From the NCBI GenBank assembly GCA_017456145.1, contig JAFTJZ010000091.1:1-64000 (forward strand): DNA of 64,000 nt, in the 5' to 3' direction. Position numbers and translations under genes: made by a program. The stretch is from Clostridia bacterium. Its GTDB lineage: Bacteria > Bacillota > Clostridia > Oscillospirales > CAG-272. The notes beneath the pieces were generated by a model, which was not told the DNA's origin, ran no database searches, and saw nothing but the letters and a program-made list of their open reading frames with translations. The first letter of the stretch is position 1, and each line of letters starts with the position of its first letter. Positions 50,975 to 60,004 of this stretch are shown here, piece by piece.

Positions 50975-51988
50975 ATGTCTTCCACTTATACTCTCACCAT
51001 TCCCGAGGGCTACCGCTCGGTTCTGACTCCTCGACAGACGCAAATCGCCATAAAAAAGGTCAAAGACTTCTTCCAGCAGAATCTTGCGGTTGAGCTTAAT
51101 CTGACCCGCGTCAGCGCACCCTTGTTTGTTGCATCGGACAGCGGTCTGAATGACAATCTCAATGGCACCGAGCGTCCCGTCAAATTTGATCTGCGCGGCG
51201 GCGAGGAGCTGGAGATCGTGCATTCTCTTGCCAAATGGAAGCGCATGGCGCTGGGCGATTATGACTTTGAGCTGCATGAGGGGCTTTACACCGACATGAA
51301 CGCTATTCGCCGCGACGAGGATGTGGATAATCTCCACTCGATGTTCGTCGATCAATGGGATTGGGAAAAGATCATCACGAAAGAGGAGCGAAACGAACAG
51401 ACCCTCAAGCAAGCGGTTCGCTACATTTATGAGGCGCTCAAGCACACCGAGACCTATATCGCAAACGACTACAATCTCGGCTCGCGTCTTTTACCCGAGG
51501 AGATCACCTTTGTGACGACACAGGAGCTGGAGGATCGTTGGCCCGACGCGACGGCAAAGCAGCGTGAATACAATATCGTCAAGGAGCATGGAGCGGTATT
51601 TCTCATGCAGATCGGCGGGGCGCTGAAAAGCGGCAAGATCCACGATGGCCGCGCACCGGACTACGACGATTGGTCGCTCAACGGTGATATTCTGGTTTAT
51701 TATCCCGTTTTGGACGTAGCACTGGAGCTGTCCTCGATGGGAATCCGTGTGGACGAGACCGCACTGATGCGGCAGCTGGAGATCCGTGGCTGCACCGAGC
51801 GCGTTTCCCTGCCCTTCCACCGTGCCTTGCTCGACGGCGAGCTGCCCTACACCATGGGTGGCGGCATCGGGCAGTCACGTATGTGTATGTTCTTCTTACG
51901 CAAGGCGCACATCGGCGAGGTGCAGTCCTCCTACTGGCCCGAGCAAATGGTCAAGGAGTGCCGCGCGGCGGGCATTGATTTGTTGTAA
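50975..51988 (+). CDS. asnA: Aspartate--ammonia ligase
   Basis: A 337-residue class II synthetase-like asparagine synthetase: LTRVSAPLFVASDSGLNDNL, GTERPVKFDL, IVHSLAKWKRMALGDYDF, YTDMNAIRRDEDVDNLHSMF and VDQWDWEKII are the blocks of AsnA, and MGGGIGQSRMCMFFLRKAHI is motif 3. It makes asparagine from aspartate, ammonia and ATP. The start at 50975 follows TGAGGT and matches the family N-terminus. Confidence 0.96.
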   Translation: MSSTYTLTIPEGYRSVLTPRQTQIAIKKVKDFFQQNLAVELNLTRVSAPLFVASDSGLNDNLNGTERPVKFDLRGGEELEIVHSLAKWKRMALGDYDFELHEGLYTDMNAIRRDEDVDNLHSMFVDQWDWEKIITKEERNEQTLKQAVRYIYEALKHTETYIANDYNLGSRLLPEEITFVTTQELEDRWPDATAKQREYNIVKEHGAVFLMQIGGALKSGKIHDGRAPDYDDWSLNGDILVYYPVLDVALELSSMGIRVDETALMRQLEIRGCTERVSLPFHRALLDGELPYTMGGGIGQSRMCMFFLRKAHIGEVQSSYWPEQMVKECRAAGIDLL

Positions 51989-52000
51989 TGAGTGAGAAAT

Positions 52001-52038
52001 GCGAGGGAGACCTTTTTTGTAAAAAAGGTCTCCCTCGC
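52001..52038 (+). terminator. Long hairpin terminator after asnA
   Basis: GCGAGGGAGACCTTTTTT pairs perfectly over 18 bp with 52021-52038 across GT. The 222 bases that follow up to the next promoter hold no gene. Confidence 0.85.
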
Positions 52039-52259
52039 GCTCCCTCTAAAAAACTTTGGAGCATTGGGATGGATAAAATTTGTAGCGGCTCGATTCTTTT
52101 GAATCATTCTCGCGGGAGGCAAAATGCCTTCTTTATAGAGATACGCTGATCCGGTAGGGGTCGGCGCCTTCGACGACCCGTTAATCTAACCACCTGTTTT
52201 TGTGCCATCTTTTCTCAACCGCCTCAACCAAACGTGGAATTCGTTCTCAAATGCGTTGC

Positions 52260-52288
52260 TTGCCAAGCAGCGCATTTTATGTTATAAT
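52260..52288 (+). promoter_or_regulatory. SigA-type promoter of the XRE-TPR gene
   Basis: TTGCCA at 52260-52265 and TATAAT at 52283-52288, spacer 17 bp. Confidence 0.8.
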
Positions 52289-52340
52289 AAAAGCACACAA
52301 GGCGCCGCTGTGAATACGCACGAAATGAGGAAAATTCAAA

Positions 52341-53333
52341 ATGATCAACCTTGGAAACAAGATCCGCGAGCTGCGGAAGAAAAAGGGCATCACGCAGGAG
52401 CAGCTGGCAAGTGCGCTGAACCTCTCCCCTCAGGCCATCTCCAAATGGGAAATGGGCGCCGGCTACCCCGATGTGGCCACGCTGCCCGTCCTTGCGGGGT
52501 ACTTTGGCGTGAGTCTGGATGCTATGTTTGATTATGATCCTGAAAAAGTAGAAGAAAAAATTCGAAACATTCTTATCAAATCTCGTGTAGAGGCGCGCAA
52601 CTTTGAGGACTCTGTCAGGATCTTACGCGAAGGTATTGCCGCATATCCCGGTGGCTATATTTTGAAAAGAGAGCTGTTAGAGTGTTTTGCGGGTCACCTG
52701 AAAGACACGGGCACGGATTACACGGAAGAAGCACTGGACATTGCCAAGCAACTGATTGTAGAATGTCAAGATACCTTTATCACATTGGGCGCAAAAGGTG
52801 ATATGGCAGGAATCTATATTCAATCCGGTCAATACGATAAAGGCAAAGAAATCATCGAATCCATGTCGTATGTCTATAATATCGACATTCAAGACAGAAT
52901 GCGTTGTGCAGCATCCATGCTGAAAGGCACCGACCGTCTGCCGTATGCGCAGGAATTAAAGATTTGGGAAACGCAGGATCTGTGGATGGCTTGCGATGCG
53001 GAAGGCGACGGATATTGGGAGATCGGCGATTATGAAAACGCACTGCTTTCCTTTCAAGAAGCCGCAGACGTCAACGAACGGTTCTGTCAGCGCAAGCCAC
53101 GGGAAGGACTGTATCCTCTGTGTGGCAGGGTGAGCCAGGGGGTATTCACCGTCAAAATGGCGGCTTGCCTGTACAAATTGGGCAGACTGGAGGAATGCGA
53201 CGCCGCTCTTGACAAAGCACTTCAACTCTTGAAGGATCACGTCCGCAAAGATATTCGCCCCGACTTCTATCTCGACTTTTTCCGCGAGCCATACCACAAA
53301 TACGGACTTGATGAATATAAGCCGTGCCCATAA
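52341..53333 (+). CDS. XRE-family regulator with TPR-like C-terminal domain
   Basis: A 330-residue protein with a Cro/CI helix-turn-helix at residues 5-62 (KKKGITQEQLASALNLSPQA, ISKWEMGAGYPDV) and a helical C-terminal 260 residues with TPR-like repeats (NFEDSVRILREGIAAYPGGY, YENALLSFQEAADVNERF, GRLEECDAALDKALQLL). It is a paralogue in architecture of the protein at 5874. Its promoter is adjacent; no obvious target gene is next to it. Confidence 0.82.
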   Translation: MINLGNKIRELRKKKGITQEQLASALNLSPQAISKWEMGAGYPDVATLPVLAGYFGVSLDAMFDYDPEKVEEKIRNILIKSRVEARNFEDSVRILREGIAAYPGGYILKRELLECFAGHLKDTGTDYTEEALDIAKQLIVECQDTFITLGAKGDMAGIYIQSGQYDKGKEIIESMSYVYNIDIQDRMRCAASMLKGTDRLPYAQELKIWETQDLWMACDAEGDGYWEIGDYENALLSFQEAADVNERFCQRKPREGLYPLCGRVSQGVFTVKMAACLYKLGRLEECDAALDKALQLLKDHVRKDIRPDFYLDFFREPYHKYGLDEYKPCP

Positions 53334-53364
53334 TTCCCTTTTTCAAAGTTTTTTGGAAAGGGGT

Positions 53365-53402
53365 GCGGGGGAAACCTTTTGTCCACAAAAGGTTTCCCCC
53401 GC
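53365..53402. terminator. Hairpin terminator between convergent genes (half element)
   Basis: GCGGGGGAAACCTTTTGT pairs with 53385-53402 across CC, an 18-bp stem. Together with the upstream TTTTTTGGAAAGGGGTGCG it matches the right half of the composite element at 57023-57187. Confidence 0.85.
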
Positions 53403-53423
53403 TTTCTATTTACTTCTTACTTC

Positions 53424-54035
53424 TCACTTCTCAGGATCAAGATACTTCCAGCAGCCGACGATATAGTTGACACCGGACCAGACGGTGAAAATGATGGCGG
53501 CGACCGTGGTGATATAGGTCAACGGATAGACATTCGCCAGCACGAAATCGGGCACGGCACGACCGATCAGATCATACGCCACAGGCTCGACCAGCGCTAA
53601 AATAATGCAGATCATCTGGGTGACCGTTTTGATCTTGCCAAGCATATTGGCAGCCACCACCACGTTTGCCTTGGTCGATGCGATCAAACGGATGGACGCC
53701 ACGGCAAGCTCGCGGAAAATGGTCACGATCAGCATCACCATGTAGATCCAGAACATGACGTCGTTGCCGACACGGTAACGGCAAACGATGCCAAAAATCG
53801 CAGCGATGACCATAAATTTGTCTGCCAAGGGATCCAGGAACTTGCCAAAGTCGGTGATCAGATTGTCACGGCGAGCGATCTTACCGTCAAAATAGTCGGT
53901 GATCGACGCACCCGAGAAGACGATCAGCGCGATAATGTTGTTGAGAACGGAATACGGCAGCAGCATGACCACAAGGATCACAGGCACCAAGATCAGGCGC
54001 AGCACCGTCAGCTTGTTGGGAAGATTCATTTTCAT
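53424..54035 (-). CDS. pgsA: CDP-diacylglycerol--glycerol-3-phosphate 3-phosphatidyltransferase
   Basis: A 203-residue membrane enzyme. LPNKLTVLRLILVPVILVV begins the protein; the CDP-alcohol phosphotransferase signature D-G-x2-A-R-x8-G-x3-D-x3-D is present in SITDYFDGKIARRDNLITDF with GKFLDPLADK after it. It makes phosphatidylglycerophosphate, the committed step to phosphatidylglycerol. It lies 12 bases after rimO on the same strand, a common gene pair in Firmicutes. Confidence 0.95.
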   Translation of the reverse strand: MKMNLPNKLTVLRLILVPVILVVMLLPYSVLNNIIALIVFSGASITDYFDGKIARRDNLITDFGKFLDPLADKFMVIAAIFGIVCRYRVGNDVMFWIYMVMLIVTIFRELAVASIRLIASTKANVVVAANMLGKIKTVTQMICIILALVEPVAYDLIGRAVPDFVLANVYPLTYITTVAAIIFTVWSGVNYIVGCWKYLDPEK

Positions 54036-54047
54036 GGTTCAAATACC

Positions 54048-55409
54048 TCACTTTTCTTTATGTTCCACGCTTGCGGCAACCGCAAAGCCATACAGATCGT
54101 AATCCACCACCTCGCGCACCTTGACGTCAAGGAAGGAGCCGGGCGCGATGCGCGCGTCACTGCGGAAGTAGACCTTGCCGTCGATCTCAGGCGCGTCCGC
54201 TGCGCTGCGACCGAAATGTGCCTCGCTGACGGGATCGTAATCCTCGCACAGAACGCGTACGGTCGAGCCGACCTTTTCTTCGTTCTGCTGCTCGTTGATA
54301 TGCATCTGCATCTTCATCAGGATGTCCATGCGATCCTGCTTGATCTGCTCGTCGATCTGCCCCTCAAACGTCGCAGCGGGCGTTCCCTCCTCGGGTGAGT
54401 AGGTGAATACGCCCATGTGCTCAAAGCGCGTCTCCTTGACAAATTCACAAAGCTCCTCAAAATCCTCCTGCGTCTCGCCGGGGAACCCGACAATGAACGT
54501 CGTGCGGATGACAATGCCCGGGATCTCGCGGCGCAGCTTAGCCACCACCTCCCGTATCATGGCACTGTCGCCGTGGCGGTTCATAGCGCGCAGCATATGG
54601 TCGGAGATGTGCTGCAGCGGCAGGTCGATGTACTTGAGAATACGATCGTTGTCGCGGATCTCGGCGATCAGCTCATCGGTCACCTTGTCGGGATAACAGT
54701 AGAGCAACCGGATCCACGGAATCTGCGTTTCTTCGGTAATCCGATGCAGCAGCTCTGAGAGCGAATATTTTCCGTACAGATCAAGCCCGTAGCGGGTAAT
54801 GTCCTGCGCCACAACGGTCAGCTCCCGTACGCCAAGGCTGTCAAGATTCTTTGCCTCCTTGATGATATCCTCCATCGGACGGCTGCGGAATTTACCGCGG
54901 ATAGACGGAATGGCACAGTAGGCACAGCGGTTATCACACCCCTCGGCGATCTTGATGTAGGCGGCGTATTCGGGCGTGGTCAGCACGCGGTCTCCGCCCA
55001 GACGGACACAATCCTTGTCCTCAAATGAGGTGTATTTTTCGCGCTTTTTGCCCTTGCCGCGCATGACGGTCTCAATGGCCTCCACGATGTTGTGGATCGA
55101 GCCGACGCCAAGCACCGCATCAACCTCGGGCAGCTCACGCAGAACCTCGTCGCGATAACGCTCGGCAAGGCAGCCCGTAACGATAATTGCCTTGAGATGA
55201 CCGTGCTTTTTGAGCCACGCGATATCTAAAATATTGTCAATTGCCTCTTTTTTCGCGCTCTCGATGAAGGCACAGGTGTTAATGATGACCACATCCGCCT
55301 CGGTCTCCTCGGGGGTGATCTCATAGCCCGCCTGCAGCACCTCATGCAGCATGACCTCCGTGTCCAGCTGATTCTTGGAGCAGCCGAGCGAAACAAATCC
55401 AACTTTCAT
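54048..55409 (-). CDS. rimO: Ribosomal protein S12 methylthiotransferase
   Basis: A 453-residue radical-SAM methylthiotransferase: MKVGFVSLGCSKNQLDTEVM (first cluster Cys), VIINTCAFIESAKKEAID, VTGCLAERY, the radical-SAM CxxxCxxC in EGCDNRCAYCAIPSIRGKF, and IVGFPGETQEDFEEL. A TRAM domain ends the protein. It methylthiolates an aspartate of ribosomal protein S12. The start at 55409 follows AGAGGA; an in-frame ATG 24 codons upstream lacks homology. It forms an operon with pgsA. Confidence 0.95.
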   Translation of the reverse strand: MKVGFVSLGCSKNQLDTEVMLHEVLQAGYEITPEETEADVVIINTCAFIESAKKEAIDNILDIAWLKKHGHLKAIIVTGCLAERYRDEVLRELPEVDAVLGVGSIHNIVEAIETVMRGKGKKREKYTSFEDKDCVRLGGDRVLTTPEYAAYIKIAEGCDNRCAYCAIPSIRGKFRSRPMEDIIKEAKNLDSLGVRELTVVAQDITRYGLDLYGKYSLSELLHRITEETQIPWIRLLYCYPDKVTDELIAEIRDNDRILKYIDLPLQHISDHMLRAMNRHGDSAMIREVVAKLRREIPGIVIRTTFIVGFPGETQEDFEELCEFVKETRFEHMGVFTYSPEEGTPAATFEGQIDEQIKQDRMDILMKMQMHINEQQNEEKVGSTVRVLCEDYDPVSEAHFGRSAADAPEIDGKVYFRSDARIAPGSFLDVKVREVVDYDLYGFAVAASVEHKEK

Positions 55410-55460
55410 ACCATAAATCCTCTTTCGGGCGGTTCCCCGCCAAATATGTTTAACTATATA

Positions 55461-55489
55461 ATGATAACACATATTCGCCAAAAAGTCAA
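55461..55489 (-). promoter_or_regulatory. Promoter of rimO-pgsA
   Basis: Minus strand TTGACT (55484-55489) and TATCAT (55461-55466), spacer 17 bp. Confidence 0.75.
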
Positions 55490-55512
55490 GTAGAATATTT
55501 TGTTTTCACCTA

Positions 55513-55542
55513 TTGACAACTCTTATTTGGCTATGATATAAT
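55513..55542 (+). promoter_or_regulatory. Promoter of the secreted-protein gene at 55607
   Basis: TTGACA at 55513-55518 and TATAAT at 55537-55542 with extended TG, spacer 18 bp. Confidence 0.85.
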
Positions 55543-55606
55543 ATATTGAGGAGATCTATCCCGTTAAGGGATCATATAAAGAACAAAACACAAGGAGGAC
55601 AACGAC

Positions 55607-56539
55607 ATGACACGCAAAAGAACCATTCTCCTGTCTGCACTGATCGTCGGCGTACTTGCCATTGCCGTGATCTTTGTGACGATCGCCGATCACACCGCCC
55701 CAGGGACGACGGCTGACTTTTATCACACCTTCTCAACCGATAGCGCTGCTTTGCCCGATGTCATGCCGAGCGCTCCCACCGCATCCAATCCGTATGCCTC
55801 TCTGGGCGTCTCCGACGCTCTGTTTCAGGCTGCCACGGATGCTTGGTCGGTACACACACCACAGCCGATCACCGCAGACGACGGCTCTCAGATCACCTTG
55901 CCGTATCACTGTTACACCTATTCTTACGTCAAGTCCGACTCGCCACGCGTCTATACGCACGTTGTTTTGCTGGGAAGGTTGGCAAGATATCCCAACGAAT
56001 ATACCGAGCCTTTGTACCATCAGCTCAACGGCCGAGACTACAAGACGATCCCTGCAATGTACAAGCTGGAGCTGTACCGCACACCGCAAGTCGTGATCTA
56101 CGATCCGACGGATGGGACGTATACACTCGATGAGAGCGATAAGCCCGCGGCGCACGTCAAGATTTCATCCTTTGAACTGCACAAAGACAGCGAGAGGGTT
56201 GCGCACGTCTTATCTGATTTCAGCGTGACCTACAAGGCCTCTCCCGACGGTCTCTTTGGAAAAGCATCTCTGACGAATATGCAGCTGCAGCCGCTGAACC
56301 CGACCAACTACGCACTGCTTACTCCCGTTGACGCCAATGAATACGGCATAAAAACGACGGATGCTACGGCTCTGTTCGACAAAGAGGTCGGCGGCGTCGG
56401 TGTCAGCCTTGACGGGGTGCTTTGTGAGCAGGGGCAGAATCTTTCCATGCATGTGACTTTTGCTGCGCCCGCCGATTCGCCCAACGAGCAGTTGATTTCG
56501 CTTGCGGGCAGCTACACCGTCACACTGACATTGCCATGA
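55607..56539 (+). CDS. Exported or membrane-anchored protein, unknown function
   Basis: A 310-residue protein with one N-terminal hydrophobic segment (ILLSALIVGVLAIAVIFVTI) that serves as signal peptide or anchor. The extracytoplasmic part has a Tyr-rich first half (YHCYTYSYVKSDSPRVYTHV) and a beta-rich second half. No cysteine pairs, catalytic signature or known repeats are visible. GGAGGA lies nine bases before the ATG. I do not recognise the family. Confidence 0.7.
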   Translation: MTRKRTILLSALIVGVLAIAVIFVTIADHTAPGTTADFYHTFSTDSAALPDVMPSAPTASNPYASLGVSDALFQAATDAWSVHTPQPITADDGSQITLPYHCYTYSYVKSDSPRVYTHVVLLGRLARYPNEYTEPLYHQLNGRDYKTIPAMYKLELYRTPQVVIYDPTDGTYTLDESDKPAAHVKISSFELHKDSERVAHVLSDFSVTYKASPDGLFGKASLTNMQLQPLNPTNYALLTPVDANEYGIKTTDATALFDKEVGGVGVSLDGVLCEQGQNLSMHVTFAAPADSPNEQLISLAGSYTVTLTLP

Positions 56540-56567
56540 GCATCAACCATCGGTTGACAACAAAATC

Positions 56568-56596
56568 TTGACAACGCCGCGATTTTGTGGTACAAT
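56568..56596 (+). promoter_or_regulatory. Promoter of the small XRE gene
   Basis: TTGACA at 56568-56573 and TACAAT at 56591-56596, spacer 17 bp. It gives a leader of about 195 bases. Confidence 0.8.
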
Positions 56597-56670
56597 AAAG
56601 GCGTAAGGCAAGGACGACTGCAGCGCCTGCGTCTTGCAACACAATTTTACGAAAGGAGGCGAGGAATATC

Positions 56671-56715
56671 ATGTGGATTCACACAACCGTATCTCTCGCC
56701 GTCAGCATCCGCTGA
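56671..56715 (+). CDS. Possible 14-residue leader peptide
   Basis: A short frame (MWIHTTVSLAVSIR, stop TGA at 56713-56715) with a strong ribosome site (AAAGGAGGCGAGG) inside the long leader of the XRE gene. A hairpin CTCTCGC/GCGAGAG brackets its end and a GGGGGGC/GCCTCCC hairpin follows. It may regulate the gene at 56798 by attenuation or ribosome stalling. Inference only. Confidence 0.4.
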   Translation: MWIHTTVSLAVSIR

Positions 56716-56797
56716 AATAAGCGAGAGATGTGAGGGGGGCGCGCTCCGGCGAGCCTCCCTTGCTATACCGATCATGCTTATCAACGGAGGAAAACAT

Positions 56798-57013
56798 TTG
56801 AACATACCGCTTGGAGAAAACATTCGCCGTCTTCGCCAAGAGAACGACATGACGCAGCGTGCGCTTGCTCACCATCTTCGTGTCAGCGTACAAGCCGTTT
56901 CCAAATGGGAAACGGGACTCTCTTATCCCGACGTTGCGCTGCTTTTGAATATTGCCGACTTTTTCGCAATTTCATTGGATGCGCTGTTCGGGAGAGAAGA
57001 AAGAAATTTATAA
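56798..57013 (+). CDS. Small XRE-family regulator with TTG start
   Basis: A 71-residue protein consisting of one Cro/CI helix-turn-helix (ENIRRLRQENDMTQRALAHH, LRVSVQAVSKWETGLSYPD). A TTG at 56798 is chosen because CGGAGG lies seven bases upstream and the protein then begins NIPLGENIRRL, as relatives do; an ATG at 56774 lacks a ribosome site. Homologues usually have a C-terminal sensor, which is missing here. Confidence 0.72.
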   Translation: MNIPLGENIRRLRQENDMTQRALAHHLRVSVQAVSKWETGLSYPDVALLLNIADFFAISLDALFGREERNL

Positions 57014-57022
57014 TATTTGCGA

Positions 57023-57187
57023 GGAGGGAAAATTCTTGAAAGAATTTTCCCTCCCCGCGCCCCTCCTTTCAAGAACTTGAACAAAAAAGGATAGGATGTC
57101 ATGGTAACGAATACATCCTATTCCTTTTTCCAAAAGTTTTTTGAAGGGGGTGCGGGGGAAACTTTTGTACACAAAAGTTTCCCCCGC
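57023..57187. repeat. Composite inverted-repeat element, copy A
   Basis: 165 bp between convergent genes. Order: hairpin GGAGGGAAAATTCTT (57023-57054), CTTGAACAAAAAAGGA, an inverted repeat AGGATAGGATGT/ACATCCTAT, AAAGTTTTTTGAAGGGGGTG, and hairpin GCGGGGGAAACTTTTGT (57152-57187). The same order is found inverted at 61669-61932. Confidence 0.88.
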
Positions 57188-57199
57188 ATATTTCATTCA

Positions 57200-59044
57200 T
57201 TACTTATTCCCCTGCAGCGCGCGACGGATGCGCATCATTTCCTTCATGCGCAACTCGGTGTTGAGGATCTTTTTGCGCAGACGGATGCTCTTGGGTGTGA
57301 CCTCGATCAGCTCATCGTCCTTGATAAACTCAATGGCCTCCTCCAAAGAGAAGATAACGGGCGGAGTCAGCAGCAGCTTTTCGTCCGCGCCCGCGGAGCG
57401 GATGGCGGTCAGCTGCTTGGTCTTGCAGGGATTGACGGCAATGTCGTCGTTCTTGGGATTCTCGCCCACGATCATGCCCTCGTAAACGGGCGTCTGGGGA
57501 CCGACGAACATTCTGCCGCGATCCTGCGTGTTGAAAAGCCCGTAGCGCGTTGTCTCGCCCGCCTCGGATGCCACAAGGCAGCCCGTCAGTCTCATGGAGA
57601 CCTCACCGCGGAAGGGCTGATAGCTGTCAAAAATACTGTTGAGCACGCCCTCGCCGTGCGTCACCGTCAAAAATTCGGAACGATATCCAAACAAGCAGCG
57701 CGCAGGGATCAGATATTCGATGCGGGTACGGCTGCCAACGGGCTGCATCTCCAAAAGATCACCCTTGCGCTGGCTCAGCTTTTCCACCACCGCACCGACG
57801 TAATCCATCGGCACGTCAACCGTGACACGCTCCATCGGCTCACACTTGACGCCGTCGATCTCGCGGTAAAGCACACGGGGATTGGAGCAGGTCAGCTCAA
57901 AGCCCTCGCGACGCATATTTTCAATCAGAATGGACAGGTGCATCTCACCGCGACCCGCCACGCGGAACTCGTCGGTCGAGTCTCCGTCGGAAACACGCAA
58001 GGATACGTCCTTGAGCAGCTCGCGGTAGAGTCTGTCGCGCAGCTGGCGGGAGGTCACATACTTGCCCTCCTTGCCCGCAAGCGGGCTGTCGTTGACCGAG
58101 AAGGTCATTTCCATGGTCGGCTCGCTCACCTTGACAAATTCCAATGGCTCGGGCGCGGTCGTGGAAGTGATGGTGTCACCGATGGTAATGCTCTCTGCAC
58201 CCGAAAAACAAATGATATCGCCCATCTGTGCGTTCTCTACAGGGGTGCGTCCCAGACCGTCGATCTGATAAAGCGAGACAATCTTGGTACGCTTGGGAGA
58301 GACATCCTTGTTGTGGTAGTTGCAGATCAGAGCCTCCTGACCAACCTTGATCGAACCGCGCTCAATGCGACCGATCCCGATGCGGCCGACGTAGTCGTTG
58401 TAGTCGATGGAGGAGATCAGCATCTGCAGCTCTCCCTCTCCGTCGCCTTCGGGCGCGGGAATGTAGTCCAGAATGGTATCAAACAACGGCTGCAGATCGA
58501 CGCCGGGCACGTCGGGAGAGGTCGATGCCGTACCCGCGCGCCCCGAGCAGTAAAGCATAGGGCTGTCCAGCTGCTCGTCGCTGGCATTGAGATCGATCAA
58601 TAGCTCCAAGATCTCATCCTCGACCTCGCCAAGGCGAGCGTCGGGCTTGTCAATCTTGTTGATGACGACAATGACGCGATGGTTAAGCTCCAGCGCGCGC
58701 TGAAGCACGAAACGGGTCTGCGGCATGGGACCCTCAGCCGCGTCAACCAGCAAAATGACACCGTTGACCATCTTCAGAATACGCTCCACCTCACCGCCGA
58801 AATCGGCGTGTCCGGGGGTATCGACGATATTGATCTTGATGTCCTTGTAGGTCACCGAGGTATTCTTGGCAAGAATGGTGATACCGCGCTCACGCTCCAG
58901 GGCGTTGGAATCCATGACGCGATCGGTCGTCGCCTGGTTCTCGCGGTAAGCGCCGCCCTGCTTGAGCAATCCGTCCACCAGCGTGGTCTTTCCGTGGTCA
59001 ACGTGGGCAATAATGGCAATGTTTCTCAAATCTTCTCTGATCAC
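57200..59044 (-). CDS. typA: Translational GTPase TypA/BipA
   Basis: A 614-residue GTPase. G1 is [16 protein letters not shown], switch region [21 protein letters not shown]3 [13 protein letters not shown]4 [12 protein letters not shown]. Domains II, III, V and the TypA-specific C-terminus follow ([39 protein letters not shown]). It binds ribosomes and aids assembly and stress or cold adaptation. The start codon is GTG, with AAGGAGA upstream. Confidence 0.96.
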   Translation of the reverse strand: MIREDLRNIAIIAHVDHGKTTLVDGLLKQGGAYRENQATTDRVMDSNALERERGITILAKNTSVTYKDIKINIVDTPGHADFGGEVERILKMVNGVILLVDAAEGPMPQTRFVLQRALELNHRVIVVINKIDKPDARLGEVEDEILELLIDLNASDEQLDSPMLYCSGRAGTASTSPDVPGVDLQPLFDTILDYIPAPEGDGEGELQMLISSIDYNDYVGRIGIGRIERGSIKVGQEALICNYHNKDVSPKRTKIVSLYQIDGLGRTPVENAQMGDIICFSGAESITIGDTITSTTAPEPLEFVKVSEPTMEMTFSVNDSPLAGKEGKYVTSRQLRDRLYRELLKDVSLRVSDGDSTDEFRVAGRGEMHLSILIENMRREGFELTCSNPRVLYREIDGVKCEPMERVTVDVPMDYVGAVVEKLSQRKGDLLEMQPVGSRTRIEYLIPARCLFGYRSEFLTVTHGEGVLNSIFDSYQPFRGEVSMRLTGCLVASEAGETTRYGLFNTQDRGRMFVGPQTPVYEGMIVGENPKNDDIAVNPCKTKQLTAIRSAGADEKLLLTPPVIFSLEEAIEFIKDDELIEVTPKSIRLRKKILNTELRMKEMMRIRRALQGNK

Positions 59045-59229
59045 AGTTTTTATCTCCTTATTTCATCGTTTTATGGGCACACTTTTTAACACTATATTAT
59101 ATCACAAATTTTGTCAAGAATAAATACGAAAAAAAACGGTTTTTTCCTGCTCTTGGCAAGTTTTTTTGTGTTTTTTGTTGAAAATCGATTGCGTGTGCGC
59201 ACAATCGACGGGATTCCAAAGAAATCGGA

Positions 59230-59258
59230 TTGACAACAAGCGCACTTTGTGGTATACT
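59230..59258 (+). promoter_or_regulatory. Promoter of the HAD gene
   Basis: TTGACA at 59230-59235 and TATACT at 59253-59258, spacer 17 bp. Confidence 0.85.
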
Positions 59259-59322
59259 AAAATGGTACATCACGCTGCGCCGACCGATTTTTGGTGCGCA
59301 GATTTGAAATTAAGGAGCCCCC

Positions 59323-59979
59323 ATGAAGATACAAGCAGCAATATTTGATTTGGACGGTACACTTGCCGACACCATTGACGCCATCCGACAGAGCATCAAC
59401 GACACCATGCGACAATACGGTTATCCCGAGCGCAGCTACGACGAGGTGCGCCGCGCCATCGGCAATGGGGCGAGAAATCTCATTCGCGGTACGCTACCCG
59501 CAGAGCTTGCTCAGGACGAGGCATTGGTCAGCCGTGTCTTTTCCACATATCAGGACAACTACGACCAAAACCACCTTGCGACCGATCGCTGCTACGACGG
59601 GATTCCCCAAGTCATTTCTGATCTTCACGCGGCGGGGGTACGTCTTGCCGTCCTCTCCAACAAGCAGGATCGCCATGTCCGCGGCTTGGTCGCACAGCTG
59701 TTCCCAAACGGTGAATTTGAAATCGCCATGGGACAGACCGAGCTGCCCCGCAAGCCCGACCCGACCGTCCCGCGGATGCTCGCCGCGCGCATGGGCGTCG
59801 CGCCCGAGTGCTGCGCTTTCATCGGCGACAGTGAGGTGGACATCCGTACCGCCAAAAACGCGGGAATGCCGTCTTTCGGCTGTACGTGGGGCTACCGCGA
59901 TGCGCAGCTCCTTGCGGACGAGGGCGCGGATCACATCGCCGACACCCCCGAAGCATTGTGCATGATGCTTTTCAAATAA
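59323..59979 (+). CDS. HAD hydrolase, phosphoglycolate phosphatase-like
   Basis: A 218-residue HAD phosphatase of the Gph type: AAIFDLDGTLADTIDAI (nucleophile), VLSNKQDRH (motif II), the Lys in LPRKPDPTVPRML and CCAFIGDSEVDIRTAKNAGM (metal-binding Asp). The helical cap sits between residues 15 and 85. Likely acts on phosphoglycolate or another small phosphate ester. AAGGAGC precedes the start; the DUF4091 gene follows 25 bases downstream in the same direction, so they probably form an operon. Confidence 0.88.
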   Translation: MKIQAAIFDLDGTLADTIDAIRQSINDTMRQYGYPERSYDEVRRAIGNGARNLIRGTLPAELAQDEALVSRVFSTYQDNYDQNHLATDRCYDGIPQVISDLHAAGVRLAVLSNKQDRHVRGLVAQLFPNGEFEIAMGQTELPRKPDPTVPRMLAARMGVAPECCAFIGDSEVDIRTAKNAGMPSFGCTWGYRDAQLLADEGADHIADTPEALCMMLFK

Positions 59980-60004
59980 ACGTCAAAGAAACGAGGTAAT
60001 CACC

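Noticed and set aside
57101-58603. 500-codon open frame on the plus strand opposite typA
   Set aside because: typA on the minus strand is unmistakable (GTPase motifs); the plus frame starts inside a repeat hairpin and has no ribosome site.
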